From: Burkholderiaceae bacterium
GTDB lineage: Bacteria > Pseudomonadota > Gammaproteobacteria > Burkholderiales > Burkholderiaceae_C
Direction of reading: 5' to 3'
Length of the DNA stretch: 40,201 bases
NCBI GenBank assembly: GCA_014879655.1
Contig: JACSRS010000124.1
Coordinates: forward strand, 1-40,201
Made by a program: the position numbers and the translations under genes. Positions 27,753 through 36,453 of the stretch are shown here, piece by piece. Position 1 is the stretch's first letter. Every line of letters starts with the position of its first letter. The notes under the pieces are model-generated. The model made no database searches. It had not been told where the DNA came from and saw only the letters and a program-made list of their open reading frames with translations.

Positions 27753-29915
27753 TCAGCTTCTGCGCCAGTCGTGAAAGCGGCGCACCCACTGCAGCAGGCC
27801 GTGCGGCTGGTGGGCGCGCTTCCATTCGCCGGCGGCGTATTTGTTGGCCTCGGCCAGCGTGGGGTAGGTGTGGATGGTGCCCAGGATCTTGTTCAGGCCC
27901 AGCCCGTGCTTCATCGCCAGCACGTATTCGGCCAACAGGTCGCCGGCATGGGTGCCGACGATGGTCACGCCCAGGATGCGGTCCTTGCCGGGCACGGTCA
28001 GCACCTTGACGAAGCCGTGCGCCTCACTGTCGGCAATCGCGCGGTCCAGGTCGTCGATGCCGTATTTCGTCACCTCGAAGGCGATGCCTTTCTCGTTCGC
28101 TTCCTGCTCGTTCAGGCCGACACGGGCCACCTCGGGGTCGATGAAGGTGGTCCAGGGGATGACGGAATAGTCGGCCTTGAACGACTTGAAGTCGCCAAAC
28201 AGCGCGTTCACCGCCGCATACCAGGCCTGATGCGCCGCGGTGTGCGTGAACTGGAAGGGGCCAGCCACGTCGCCGGCCGCGTAGATGTTGGGGTAGAGGG
28301 TCTGCAGGTACTCGTTGGTGACGACGGTGCGGTTCACCGGGATGCCCAGTTCTTCCAGACCGTAGCCGGTCAGCCGCGCCACCCGGCCCACCGCGCAGAT
28401 CAGCTCGTCGAAGGCGATGCGGAGCTCGGCGCCCCGGTGCTCGACGACGATGATCTTTTCATCACCGTCCCGCTCGCAGCGCAGCGCCTGGTGGCCGGTC
28501 AGCACCTGAACGCCGTCGGCCTGCAGCGACTCCAGCGCGAGTTGCGAGACCTCGGTGTCTTCGCGAATCATGATGCGCGGCGCCATCTCGATCTGCGTCA
28601 CCTGCGCCCCCAGCCGCTGAAAGCTCTGCGCCAGTTCGCAGCCGATCGGCCCGCCGCCCAGCACCACCAGGCGCTTCGGGACCGCATCCATCGCAGCAAA
28701 TTTTTCCCACAGCGTGTCGCTGGTCACATAGCCCACCTCGTCCAGACCCGGCAGCGGCGGCACGAACGGCCGCGCACCGGCGGCGATGACGATGGCGCGG
28801 GTGGTGAGCTGCTGCACCGTGCCATCGTTCATGGCGATCTCGACCGTCCAGGGGTTGACGATCCTGGCGTAGCCCTGCAGCACCTCGACGCCCAGGCCGG
28901 TGTAGCGCTCGACGCTGTCGTGCGGCTCGATGGCGGCAATCACGTCGTGCACCCGCTGCATCACCGCCTTGAAGCTGAAGGTCGGCACGGAATCGGACAG
29001 TCCGTAGCGGGCGCCGTGGCGCATCTGGTGGGCCAGTTTGGCGCTGCGTATCAAGGCCTTGGACGGCACGCAGCCGTAGTTCAGGCAGTCGCCGCCCATC
29101 TTGTGGGCTTCGACCAGCGTCACCTTGGCCTTGACGGCGGCCGCGATGTAGGCGCTGACCAGGCCGCCGGCGCCGCCGCCGATGACGATCAGGTTGCGGT
29201 CGAAGCGGGCCGGGCGCACACTTTTCCAGCGCGCATAGACCTTGCGTCGCCGCACAAAATCGAGCACCCGCTTGACCAGCAGCGGCAGCACGCCCAGCAG
29301 CACGAACGAACCGATCAACCCCGGCGACAGGATGCCCCGCAGGGAATCGATCTTGGCCAGCTGCGTGCCGGCGTTCACAAAGACCAGCGTGCCGGCCAGC
29401 ATGCCCAGCTGGCTGACCCAGAAGTAGGTCCAGACCTTCATCCGCGTCAGACCCATCAGCAGGTTGAGCACGAAAAACGGCATCGCCGGGATCAGGCGCA
29501 GCGTGAAGAGGTAAAAGCCGCCTTCTTTTTCGACGCCCTTGTCCACCTCGGCCAGGCGCGCGCCAAAGCGCTGGCGGATGCTGTCGCGCAGCAGGTAGCG
29601 CGCCGCCAGCATGGCCAGCGTGGCGCCGACCGTGGACGCAAAAGACACCAGCACTGTGCCCCACAGCAGGCCGAAAACGGCGCCGCCGGCCAGCGTCATG
29701 ATGGCCGCGCCGGGCAGTGACAGCGCGGTGACCACCACGTACAGCCCGAAGTAGATCAGCGACACCGTCACCGGCTGCTGGTCGCGCAACTGCGTGAAGG
29801 CGGACTGGCTCTCCTTGAGATAGTCCAGACTGAAGTAGCGGCCCAGCCCGAGTGCGAAAAAGGCAGCGATTGCTCCTGCGATGGCAATCAGGATCAGCAG
29901 TTTTCGCAGGCTCAA
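27753..29915 (-). CDS. TVP38/DedA membrane domain fused to flavin disulfide reductase
   Basis: 720 residues. The N-terminal TVP38/TMEM64 (DedA-like) domain (about 1-225) has several membrane helices and the motifs LPGAAIMTLAGGAVFG and RLIPAMPFFVLNLLMG. The rest is a mercuric-reductase/dihydrolipoamide-dehydrogenase-like domain: LIVIGGGAGGLVSAYIAA, the redox pair in GGDCLNYGCVPSKAL, LVVLGGGPIGCELAQSF, IYAAGDVAGPFQFTHTA and the C-terminal HTYPTLAEANKYAA in place of the His-Glu dyad HPTxxE. This fusion recurs in bacteria and probably moves electrons or metabolites across the membrane. It heads a three-gene operon with its own ECF-like promoter. The substrate is unknown. Confidence 0.9.
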   Translation of the reverse strand: MSLRKLLILIAIAGAIAAFFALGLGRYFSLDYLKESQSAFTQLRDQQPVTVSLIYFGLYVVVTALSLPGAAIMTLAGGAVFGLLWGTVLVSFASTVGATLAMLAARYLLRDSIRQRFGARLAEVDKGVEKEGGFYLFTLRLIPAMPFFVLNLLMGLTRMKVWTYFWVSQLGMLAGTLVFVNAGTQLAKIDSLRGILSPGLIGSFVLLGVLPLLVKRVLDFVRRRKVYARWKSVRPARFDRNLIVIGGGAGGLVSAYIAAAVKAKVTLVEAHKMGGDCLNYGCVPSKALIRSAKLAHQMRHGARYGLSDSVPTFSFKAVMQRVHDVIAAIEPHDSVERYTGLGVEVLQGYARIVNPWTVEIAMNDGTVQQLTTRAIVIAAGARPFVPPLPGLDEVGYVTSDTLWEKFAAMDAVPKRLVVLGGGPIGCELAQSFQRLGAQVTQIEMAPRIMIREDTEVSQLALESLQADGVQVLTGHQALRCERDGDEKIIVVEHRGAELRIAFDELICAVGRVARLTGYGLEELGIPVNRTVVTNEYLQTLYPNIYAAGDVAGPFQFTHTAAHQAWYAAVNALFGDFKSFKADYSVIPWTTFIDPEVARVGLNEQEANEKGIAFEVTKYGIDDLDRAIADSEAHGFVKVLTVPGKDRILGVTIVGTHAGDLLAEYVLAMKHGLGLNKILGTIHTYPTLAEANKYAAGEWKRAHQPHGLLQWVRRFHDWRRS

Positions 29916-29945
29916 GGCAGGCTTTCAGGTTGGTTGCGGGTGATC

Positions 29946-29974
29946 ATCGGTCGGTGCCGTGCTGCCATTCTTAC
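29946..29974 (-). promoter_or_regulatory. ECF-type promoter motif of the TVP38-reductase operon
   Basis: On the - strand, GTAAGAAT (29974-29967), 14 bases, then GACCGAT (29952-29946), ending 30 bases before the ATG at 29915. Block sequences and spacing match three other sites in the window (29996, 36302 and 38484 starts). I infer the -35 and -10 of an ECF promoter. Confidence 0.6.
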
Positions 29975-29995
29975 AGCAGTGGGCGCCGGGCCCGC

Positions 29996-30024
29996 GTAAG
30001 AAAACCCGCGACCCGGCGACCAAG
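29996..30024 (+). promoter_or_regulatory. ECF-type promoter motif of the arsenosugar operon
   Basis: GTAAGAAA (29996-30003), 14 bases, then GACCAAG (30018-30024). It lies back to back with the - strand motif of the divergent operon, and about 108 bases upstream of the arsS ATG. Identical to the bufferin promoter in both blocks. Confidence 0.6.
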
Positions 30025-30132
30025 GGGTTGATTCGACGAGCCACGGCATGCAGCCGCCGGATCGTCCAGAATCGGATCGCATGGCGGGTACCACCGGTTT
30101 GGCCCGCTTTTTCAACGCCACGGACACCTTTC

Positions 30133-31095
30133 ATGCACGCCACGCTCCCCTTGCTGGAAAAAACCCGCTTCCCCGCGCTGACCCGCCAGCGCCTCGACAC
30201 CTTGCAGGTGAACCTGGGTTACCGCTGCAACCAGAGCTGCCTGCACTGCCATGTCAATGCCGGCCCGAACCGCACCGAGATGATGGACGAGGAGACGCTG
30301 GCGCTGATTCCCCGGGTGCTGAAAAACCGCGGCATCGGCACGCTCGACCTCACCGGCGGCGCGCCCGAACTGCACGAGAGCTTTCGCGAACTGGTGCTGG
30401 CCGCCCGGGCGATGGACGTGCGTGTCATCGACCGCTGCAACCTGACCATCCTGTTCGAGCCGGGCCAGGAAGGCCTGGCAGAATTTCTCGCGACGAACCG
30501 CGTCGAAGTGGTGGCGTCGATGCCGTGCTACAGCGCCGCCAACGTGGACAAGCAGCGTGGCGATGGTGTTTTTGACAAGAGCATCGCCGCGCTGCAGGCG
30601 CTCAATGCGCTGGGCTACGGGCAGGAGGGCTCGGGTCTGGTGCTGAACCTGGTCTACAACCCGCAGGGGGCTGTGCTGCCGCCCGAGCAGGGCGCGTTGC
30701 AGGCCGATTACAAGCGCGAGCTGCAAGCCCACTTCGGCATCGTCTTCAACCAGTTGCTGGCGCTGACCAACATGCCGATCCAGCGCTTCGGCTCCACGCT
30801 GGTCTCCAAAGGCACTTTCGACGCCTACATGGACCTGCTGCAAGGCAGCTACCAGCCGCAGAACCTGGAAGGCGTGATGTGTCGCAGCCTGGTCAGCGTC
30901 GACTGGCAGGGCTGGCTGTACGACTGCGATTTCAACCAGCAGCTGAATCTGCCGCTGGGCAATACGGGTGTGCGCCGCCACCTGCGCGACCTGCTGCAGC
31001 GCGACCTGCAGGACGCCTCCATCCGCGTGGCCGGCCACTGTTACGGCTGCACCGCCGGCCAGGGCAGCAGCTGCGGCGGTGCGCTGCACGGCTGA
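30133..31095 (+). CDS. arsS: arsenosugar radical SAM enzyme ArsS
   Basis: 320 residues from ATG 30133. The radical SAM cluster motif is CNQSCLHC (Cys32, Cys36, Cys39), in LQVNLGYRCNQSCLHCHVNAGP. DLTGGAPELHESFRELV is the SAM-binding segment. The C-terminal cysteine-rich part (DCDFNQQLNLPLG, HCYGCTAGQGSSCGG) is the radical SAM/Cys-rich family signature (TIGR04167-like). ArsS adds a 5'-deoxyadenosyl group to dimethylarsenic in arsenosugar synthesis. Two glycosyltransferases and an ArsM-type methyltransferase follow, which completes the pathway. A longer in-frame start at 29959 would place the promoter motif inside the gene, so ATG 30133 is favoured. Confidence 0.9.
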   Translation: MHATLPLLEKTRFPALTRQRLDTLQVNLGYRCNQSCLHCHVNAGPNRTEMMDEETLALIPRVLKNRGIGTLDLTGGAPELHESFRELVLAARAMDVRVIDRCNLTILFEPGQEGLAEFLATNRVEVVASMPCYSAANVDKQRGDGVFDKSIAALQALNALGYGQEGSGLVLNLVYNPQGAVLPPEQGALQADYKRELQAHFGIVFNQLLALTNMPIQRFGSTLVSKGTFDAYMDLLQGSYQPQNLEGVMCRSLVSVDWQGWLYDCDFNQQLNLPLGNTGVRRHLRDLLQRDLQDASIRVAGHCYGCTAGQGSSCGGALHG

Positions 31096-31114
31096 ACCAT
31101 CGTTGAGGCGCAAC

Positions 31115-31810
31115 GTGCCGGCAACCGCCTTGTCCGTCATCGTCCCGGTGCTCAACGAAGCGGCGGGCATCAGCAGCCTGCTGGTGGAACTGGCGCCGCT
31201 GCAGGCGCGCGGCGCGCAGATCATCGTTGTGGACGGCGGCAGCCGGGACGGCACGGCGGCGCTGGCGCGCGGGTTTCGCGGCGTGGAGGTGGTGGCATCA
31301 CCCCGGGGCCGCGCGGTGCAGATGAACACCGGCGCGCTCGCGGCTACGGGCGACGTGCTGCTGTTCCTGCATGCAGACACGCAACTGCCGGCCGATGCCG
31401 ACACCCTGATCACCGGCGCGCTGGCGTTCTCGCAGCCTGGGGGGCGCGTGTGGGGCCGCTTTGACGTGCACATTGAAGGCCGTCCCTGGATGCTGCGCGT
31501 GGTCGCGGCCTTCATGAATGCGCGCTCGCGTCTGAGCGGCATCGCCACCGGCGATCAGGCGTTTTTCATGCGCCGCGAGGCGTTTGATGCGGTGGGCGGC
31601 TTTCCGCACCAGCCCCTGATGGAAGACGTGGAAATGTCGCGCCGCCTGCTGAAGCTGTCCAGGCCGGTTTGCCTGCGCGAGCAGGTGCGGACGTCCGGGC
31701 GCCGCTGGGAGTCTCGCGGCGTCTGGCCCACCATCGTGCTGATGTGGCGGCTGCGCTGGGCCTACTGGCGGGGCGCGGCGCCACAGGCGCTGGCCAGGCT
31801 CTACGAATGA
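31115..31810 (+). CDS. arsenosugar-type GT2 glycosyltransferase (TIGR04283-like)
   Basis: 231 residues from GTG 31115, preceded by GAGGCG. LSVIVPVLNEAAGISSLLVELAPLQARGAQIIVVDGGSRDGT is the GT-A nucleotide-binding start, LLFLHADTQLP is the metal-binding DxD site, and RWGRFDVHIEG, TGDQAFFMRREAFDAVGGFPHQPLMEDVEMSRRL are signatures of the TIGR04283 group. These enzymes occur with ArsS and are thought to attach the sugar in arsenosugar synthesis. The gene lies 20 bases after arsS and overlaps the next by 4 bases. The upstream in-frame stretch belongs to arsS and is not part of it. Confidence 0.87.
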   Translation: MPATALSVIVPVLNEAAGISSLLVELAPLQARGAQIIVVDGGSRDGTAALARGFRGVEVVASPRGRAVQMNTGALAATGDVLLFLHADTQLPADADTLITGALAFSQPGGRVWGRFDVHIEGRPWMLRVVAAFMNARSRLSGIATGDQAFFMRREAFDAVGGFPHQPLMEDVEMSRRLLKLSRPVCLREQVRTSGRRWESRGVWPTIVLMWRLRWAYWRGAAPQALARLYE

Positions 31811-32511
31811 AGACTTCAACCGCCCCCCTGAATGATGGCGACCAGCCGGCGCCGGTGAGGCTGATCGTCTTTGCCAAGGCGCCCCGGCCGGGGCTGGCCA
31901 AGACGCGGCTGATACCGGCACTCGGCGCCGATGGCGCTGCCCGGCTGGCGCAGCGCATGCTGGACCACACACTGGCGCAGGCGCTGGCCGCGCAGCTGGG
32001 GCCGGTTGAGCTGTGCATGAGCCCGGCGCCCGACTCGCCGGAGTGGCAGAGCATCGAACTGCCGGCGAATGTCGGGCGCAGCGACCAGGCTGCGGGTGAC
32101 CTGGGCGAGCGCATGGCGCGGGCCATGGATCGTGCCCTGACGGCCGGCCAGCCCGTGCTGCTGATGGGCACCGACGGGCCGGGGCTCACGGCAGCATTCC
32201 TGCAGGAAGCAGCGCGGAAATTGGCGCAACACGACGCGGTGCTGCTGCCAGTGAGCGACGGCGGCTACCTGCTGATCGGGCTGCGCGCGCCGTGCCCGGC
32301 GATCTTTCAGCAGATGGCCTGGAGCACTGCCGGTGTGGCTTCAGAGACCCTGCGCCGTCTGGCGGCCTTGAACCTCAGTGTCTGGCTGGGCCCGACGCTG
32401 CACGACATCGACGACCCGCAAGACCTGACCCTGTTGCCCCGGGATTGGGGGTTTTCATATGATTCTGGCATCAATCCATCGTCGAATGGTCATTTGTTGC
32501 TATCGATTTAG
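31807..32511 (+). CDS. TIGR04282-like glycosyltransferase of the arsenosugar operon
   Basis: 234 residues. LIVFAKAPRPGLAKTRLIPALGADGAARLAQRML is the CofC/MobA-like nucleotidyl/glycosyltransferase start, VLLMGTDGPGLTAAFLQEA and DAVLLPVSDGGYLLIGLRAP are the central motifs, and LHDIDDPQDL ends the domain. This family accompanies TIGR04283 and ArsS. The last 15 residues (SGINPSSNGHLLLSI) come from a dispersed repeat, so the gene's natural end was likely replaced or extended by the insertion. The start overlaps the preceding stop (ATGA). Confidence 0.87.
   Translation: MKTSTAPLNDGDQPAPVRLIVFAKAPRPGLAKTRLIPALGADGAARLAQRMLDHTLAQALAAQLGPVELCMSPAPDSPEWQSIELPANVGRSDQAAGDLGERMARAMDRALTAGQPVLLMGTDGPGLTAAFLQEAARKLAQHDAVLLPVSDGGYLLIGLRAPCPAIFQQMAWSTAGVASETLRRLAALNLSVWLGPTLHDIDDPQDLTLLPRDWGFSYDSGINPSSNGHLLLSI
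32467..32503 (+). repeat. 37-base dispersed repeat, copy D, within a gene's 3' end
   Basis: GGCATCAATCCATCGTCGAA to TTGTTGCTAT. It forms the last codons of the TIGR04282-like glycosyltransferase gene and ends 33 bases before the ArsM ATG. Confidence 0.8.
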
Positions 32512-32536
32512 TATTTCAGAAGAAGGCAGGTTTTTC

Positions 32537-33610
32537 ATGCAGACCGCATCTCCCACCCTCGACCTCGTGCAGGACTACTACGGCCGCCAGCTGCAAGGCA
32601 CGGCCGACCTCAAGACCAGCGCCTGCTGCGACGCCAGCGCAGTGCCCGACTGGCTCAAGCCGCTGCTCGCGCGCATCCACCCCGAGGTGCTGTCGCGTTA
32701 CTACGGCTGCGGTCTGGTCACGCCGCCGCTGCTCGAAGGCTGCCGTGTGCTCGATCTGGGCTGCGGCTCCGGCCGTGATGTTTACGCGCTGGCGCAACTG
32801 GTGGGTGCCACCGGCGAGGTCGTCGGGGTCGACATGACCGACGAACAGCTGGCCGTGGCGCGCGCCTGGCAGGGCCACCACGCGCAGGTCTTCGGCTATG
32901 ACAACGTTCGTTTCCTGCACGGCTACATCGAGCGGCTGGATGAGCTGGGGCTGGAGCCGGCGAGTTTTGACGTGATCGTCTCCAACTGCGTGGTCAACCT
33001 GTCGCCGGACAAGGACGCGGTGCTGGCCGGCGTGCAGCGCCTGCTCAAGCCCGGTGGCGAGTTCTATTTTTCTGACGTCTATGCCGACCGGCGCGTACCC
33101 GCCGCCGTGAAGGCCGACCCGGTGCTGTACGGCGAATGCCTGGGCGGTGCGCTGTACTGGAACGATTTCATCCGGCTGGCGCAGCGTCACGGTTTTGCCG
33201 ATCCGCGGCTGGTGGAAGACCGCCCGCTGGCGGTGACCGACCCGGCACTGGCCGCGCGGGTCGGTAACCTGCGCTTTTTCTCGGCGACGTACCGGCTGTT
33301 CAAGCTCGACGCGCTGGAGTCGGCGTGCGAAGACTACGGCCAGGCGGTGATCTACAAAGGCACGATCCCGCAACACGCCGGGCGCTTCGTGCTGGACAAA
33401 CACCACGACATCCAGACCGGCAAGGTGTTCCCGGTCTGCGGCAACACCTGGCACATGCTCAAGGGCACGCGGTTCGCGCCGCACTTCGAGTTCATCGGCA
33501 AATTCGATACGCACTACGGCATTTTTGAAGGCTGCGGCACCAGCCTGCCGTTTGCCGGGGCAACCGGGAGCGACGCCGGCGGCGCCTGCGCGACCGGCGC
33601 CTGCTGCTGA
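32537..33610 (+). CDS. arsM: arsenite S-adenosylmethionine methyltransferase ArsM
   Basis: 357 residues from ATG 32537, which follows GAAGGCAGG; the longer frame from 32459 is only the dispersed repeat. VLDLGCGSGRDVYALAQLVG is SAM motif I. The arsenic-binding cysteines are seen as DLKTSACC (Cys30/31), SNCVVNLSPDKD (Cys151) and YGECLGGAL (Cys201), the pattern of ArsM. The C-terminal part (about 240-357) is the ArsM C-domain, ending in CATGACC, a likely extra metal-binding pair. ArsM methylates As(III) to mono- and dimethyl forms, the substrates for ArsS. It ends the operon. Confidence 0.92.
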   Translation: MQTASPTLDLVQDYYGRQLQGTADLKTSACCDASAVPDWLKPLLARIHPEVLSRYYGCGLVTPPLLEGCRVLDLGCGSGRDVYALAQLVGATGEVVGVDMTDEQLAVARAWQGHHAQVFGYDNVRFLHGYIERLDELGLEPASFDVIVSNCVVNLSPDKDAVLAGVQRLLKPGGEFYFSDVYADRRVPAAVKADPVLYGECLGGALYWNDFIRLAQRHGFADPRLVEDRPLAVTDPALAARVGNLRFFSATYRLFKLDALESACEDYGQAVIYKGTIPQHAGRFVLDKHHDIQTGKVFPVCGNTWHMLKGTRFAPHFEFIGKFDTHYGIFEGCGTSLPFAGATGSDAGGACATGACC

Positions 33611-33614
33611 AACC

Positions 33615-34133
33615 TCAGGCCTTTGGCGCAATCAGGCCGGCGCGTCGCAGCGCGGGCTGCACCACCGCGCAATCCATCGACCAGCGCCCCACGCCGTAGA
33701 TGGCCAGTGCGCCCAGCAGCACGCCCCAGGTGACGTGCTGCTGCAGCGCGGCGGGCGCAATCTCGGCCAGGCTGATGACCGCCACCACGTTGACCACTGA
33801 CAGGCCCAGCGCGGCAAAGCGCCCGGCCAGCCCGGCCACCAGCAGCACCGGCAGCAGCAGTTCACCGGCCGTTCCCAGCGCCGCAGCCAGCCCGGGTGAC
33901 AGCAGCGGCACGTTGTATTCGTGGGTGAACAGCAGCACGGTGGTTTCCCAGTCGCGAACCTTGGTCAGGCCGGACATGAAAAAGACTTGCGCGATGTAGG
34001 CCCGCGCAACCAAGGCGGCCATCGGCTGCGTGGCGTCCAGCGTGCGGGCCAGCAGCCGCCACAGGGCCAGGCCTTTTTGCAGCAGGCCAGTCGGGCGAAA
34101 CGCTGTGGGGGAGGGGGCGGTGCTCGTGTTCAT
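33615..34133 (-). CDS. DoxX-family membrane protein of the bufferin operon
   Basis: 172 residues from the ATG at 34133-34131; a TTG at 34148 is an alternative. Four membrane segments and DoxX motifs are seen: ARAYIAQVFFMSGLTKVRDW, LGTAGELLLPVLLVAGLAGRFAALGLSVVNVVAVI and WGVLLGALAIYGVGRWSMD. DoxX proteins are quinone-linked membrane oxidoreductase subunits. They often close DUF2282-DUF692-DUF2063 operons. It follows the DUF2063 gene by 11 bases. It might supply or remove electrons for peptide maturation; this is inferred. Confidence 0.85.
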   Translation of the reverse strand: MNTSTAPSPTAFRPTGLLQKGLALWRLLARTLDATQPMAALVARAYIAQVFFMSGLTKVRDWETTVLLFTHEYNVPLLSPGLAAALGTAGELLLPVLLVAGLAGRFAALGLSVVNVVAVISLAEIAPAALQQHVTWGVLLGALAIYGVGRWSMDCAVVQPALRRAGLIAPKA

Positions 34134-34144
34134 GGGTTCTTCTT

Positions 34145-34954
34145 TCAATCAGGTTGGCGGGCAAGCGGCGCTGCGGTGATCACCAGGCCGCTTTGCACGG
34201 CTGCGGGCAGCCAGGCGCCCAGGTCAAAGGCCGGGTCCTGCGCGAGCGCAGCGTCCAGCGCGGCCAGCAGCGACTCTTCACCGGCCAGCGCATGGACCAG
34301 CGTGGCTTCAGCAGCCGTGCAGGCCCGCAGGCACGGGCGCAGGCCCTGGCGCCAGACCAGCGCGTGCTCGGCCTCGCGGGCGCGGACTTTCGCTGCTGCC
34401 TGTTCCATCGAAGGCTCGCCCTGCAGGTGGGCGTTGACGAGCGAGGCCACGGGCCAGTTGCTGGCGATTGCCCCGCTGCCCGGTGGCAGGCGCAGCGTCA
34501 GTGTTTCGGGGTCGGTGCTGGACAGCAGCGCAAAGCTGGCCGGGTCGGGGGCTGCATCGGGCGCGCCGGCGATGCGGTGCAAGGCCCATTCCACCCGTGC
34601 CACATCGGCCAGATACGGCACGTCGTCGAGCTGGGCATTGCCGGCGATGAAGCCGGGCAGCGCCTGGCCCCACTGCGCCAGATCGCCCTTTGCAGGGGGG
34701 TGTCGGTGCCAGAAATCGCGCGCCATCAGCGCAAAGCTGTCTTCACCCATCAGTGCGGCTACCACCGGAAAGGCCGCCAGCAACGAGCGCTCGGCCGACG
34801 CATGGCCGTTGGCGCGGTAGGCGGCCAGGCCCCGTTGCCACGGTGTGTGCAGGTGACTCGCCAGGCTAACTTCTGAAGCCGCAGCGTCGGGGGCGTGCGG
34901 CGCGGTGAACAGCGCGGCGAGCAGCGCGCCTTGCTGGGCGGCCAGCGCGCTCAT
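34145..34954 (-). CDS. bufC: DUF2063 partner protein (BufC/HvfC-like)
   Basis: 269 residues from the ATG at 34954-34952, overlapping the upstream DUF692 stop (ATGA). The N-terminal DUF2063 domain is at [68 protein letters not shown]. It is followed by a mixed C-terminal domain with [14 protein letters not shown] and [13 protein letters not shown]. The family was named as DNA-binding but acts as the partner of DUF692 enzymes, as MbnC does for MbnB, holding the peptide substrate. It is part of the bufA-bufB-bufC-doxX operon. Confidence 0.88.
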   Translation of the reverse strand: MSALAAQQGALLAALFTAPHAPDAAASEVSLASHLHTPWQRGLAAYRANGHASAERSLLAAFPVVAALMGEDSFALMARDFWHRHPPAKGDLAQWGQALPGFIAGNAQLDDVPYLADVARVEWALHRIAGAPDAAPDPASFALLSSTDPETLTLRLPPGSGAIASNWPVASLVNAHLQGEPSMEQAAAKVRAREAEHALVWRQGLRPCLRACTAAEATLVHALAGEESLLAALDAALAQDPAFDLGAWLPAAVQSGLVITAAPLARQPD

Positions 34955-35898
34955 GCCAGCGCTTCCTGCGGCGAAGCGAGTGCCGCTGCGGGTGATGTCT
35001 TGAGCGCCGCGCGGGCGGCGTCGCGGGCCAGATCGGACTCGTCGAGCAGCACCTGCAGCGCGGGCACGTCGGTGTCCCATTCGATCAGTGTCGGCACCGG
35101 GCCGAAATGGGCTATGGCATGCCGGTACAGCGACCAGACATCTGCGCAGACGCGGCTGCCGTGGTCGTCGATCACGATGTCACCGCAATCGGCATGGCCG
35201 GCCAGGTGGATTTCGGCCGCCAGGTCTTTGGGAATGGCGTCGATCCAGCGGCGGCAGACCGCCAGCGGGTCGAGCGACGGATCCATGCGCCGGTCGTTGA
35301 GCGCGTTGACGCAGAGGTTGTTGACGTCGACCAGCAACTGGCAGCCGGTGCGGCGCGCCAGCGCGGTCAGAAAGGCCGGTTCGTCCATCTGCTCGCCCTG
35401 CCAGCGCAGGTAGGCCGACAGGTTCTCGACGGCGATGGAGCGTTGCAGGCGCTCCTGCACCCGTTGCACATTGGCGCACATCACGTCCAGCGCTTCGGCG
35501 CTGAACGGCACCGGGAGCAGATCGGCGGCGTGCACGTTCTGGCCGGCCGTGAAAGTGCCCCGGGCAAAACTGGCGTGGTCGCTGACGCGCACCGGCTCGA
35601 TTTCCTGCACGAGACCGGCCAGCTGGTCCAGATGCCAGGCGTCAAGGCCGGCGGCAGACCCCAGGGACAATCCCACACCGTGCAGGCTGACTGGGTAATG
35701 CGTGCGCCCCTCTCGCAGTACTGCACGTGCGGCGCCACCGGGACCGAAAAAATTCTCGGAGTGAACTTCAATGAAGTCCAGCGCCGGGCGCTGCTCCAGC
35801 AGGCCGGCGTAATGTGGATGCCGCCACCCGATGCCGACCGGCGCGCTTGCGTACACGACGTCGGCGGGGGTGTTCATCTGCGGGGTGGCGGCAAGCAT
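34951..35898 (-). CDS. bufB: DUF692 multinuclear iron enzyme (BufB/HvfB, MbnB-like)
   Basis: 315 residues from the ATG at 35898; an ATG at 35877 (MNTPADVV) is equally possible. A TIM barrel with metal ligands is spread through [62 protein letters not shown] and [25 protein letters not shown]692 enzymes use an iron cluster and O2 to convert precursor cysteines to thiooxazole or oxazolone groups. It lies 15 bases after the DUF2282 precursor gene. The precursor's four-cysteine type fits the bufferin (thiooxazole) branch rather than methanobactin. Confidence 0.92.
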   Translation of the reverse strand: MLAATPQMNTPADVVYASAPVGIGWRHPHYAGLLEQRPALDFIEVHSENFFGPGGAARAVLREGRTHYPVSLHGVGLSLGSAAGLDAWHLDQLAGLVQEIEPVRVSDHASFARGTFTAGQNVHAADLLPVPFSAEALDVMCANVQRVQERLQRSIAVENLSAYLRWQGEQMDEPAFLTALARRTGCQLLVDVNNLCVNALNDRRMDPSLDPLAVCRRWIDAIPKDLAAEIHLAGHADCGDIVIDDHGSRVCADVWSLYRHAIAHFGPVPTLIEWDTDVPALQVLLDESDLARDAARAALKTSPAAALASPQEALA

Positions 35899-35913
35899 CC
35901 GGAAAAGCCCCGA

Positions 35914-36198
35914 TCAGGACTTCTTCATGCCCGACATCTTGGCCTCGTCGGCCGTCATGCCTTTCATGGTCTTGCAGGTGCCTTTGGCGACGTACTTCCA
36001 CTCGTCCTTGCCCATGTCCACCTTGGACTGGCCGGCGCAAGAGTGCGTGCCCGACAGGTTGGCGCAGTCGTTCTGGCCGGCCTTGGCGATGCCGTAGCAT
36101 TTTTCCTTGGCGGTGTCCTGGGCCAGCGCCGGCGTGGACAGCAGGGCGAGCGACATCAGCGAAGTGGCTGCAGCAGAGATCATGGCGCGTTGGTTCAT
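35914..36198 (-). CDS. bufA: bufferin-type DUF2282 precursor peptide
   Basis: 94 residues. The signal peptide [26 protein letters not shown] (cleavage after ALA-Q) is followed by a small acidic/basic mature part with exactly four cysteines: Cys34 in [14 protein letters not shown], Cys45, Cys54 in [11 protein letters not shown] and Cys75 in [10 protein letters not shown]. This is the DUF2282 (BufA/HvfA) pattern. The ribosome site is AAGGAG just upstream on the - strand. The neighbouring DUF692/DUF2063 pair probably modifies two cysteines to thiooxazole, giving a periplasmic copper-binding peptide. The presence of the signal peptide on a RiPP is normal for this family. Regulated from the motif at 36274-36302. 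Confidence 0.92.
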   Translation of the reverse strand: MNQRAMISAAATSLMSLALLSTPALAQDTAKEKCYGIAKAGQNDCANLSGTHSCAGQSKVDMGKDEWKYVAKGTCKTMKGMTADEAKMSGMKKS

Positions 36199-36273
36199 GG
36201 GGTAACTCCTTGAGGTGAAGGTAAAGATTCAACCAGCGGCTGCCGGAACGGCGTGCAAAAAAGCTGGTTATGG

Positions 36274-36302
36274 CTTGGTCTGGCAAGGGACAACTTTCTT
36301 AC
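36274..36302 (-). promoter_or_regulatory. ECF-type promoter motif of the bufferin operon
   Basis: On the - strand, GTAAGAAA (36302-36295), 14 bases, then GACCAAG (36280-36274). Both blocks equal those before arsS. The motif ends 76 bases before the bufA ATG. The surrounding 255-base gap also holds the unknown promoter of the divergent gor gene. Confidence 0.6.
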
Positions 36303-36453
36303 GTCCCGGCAAAAAATATTTGCCCTCCGCAGTCGGGCATAAATCCAGCGCGCAGCCTGCAAGGCTTCGGTTTTCCTGTCATCCTGAAAGCGTGCCGCCG
36401 GCGTGCAACGGGTGTGCTGCTGGCGAGACGGACAAGCAGAGGAGAAACGCGAA

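Noticed and set aside
27486..29720. Long + strand open frame of 744 codons
   Set aside because: It is antisense to the TVP38-reductase fusion and DUF3047 genes, rich in His, Gln and Arg as typical of a shadow frame.
29968..30002. TTCTTAC and GTAAGAA inverted repeat as a possible terminator or repressor site
   Set aside because: The two arms are the first blocks of two divergent promoter motifs, each with its own second block 14 bases further on. That explains the symmetry better.
32459..32536. Longer N-terminus of the ArsM gene (MILASIHRRMVICCYRF)
   Set aside because: These codons are the dispersed repeat and not ArsM-like sequence. The ATG at 32537 has a ribosome site and matches the family start.
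36267..36295. GTTATGGC-N14-GACAACT as a fifth motif copy facing gor
   Set aside because: The first block matches poorly and the second lacks the GACC core. I could not tell it from chance.
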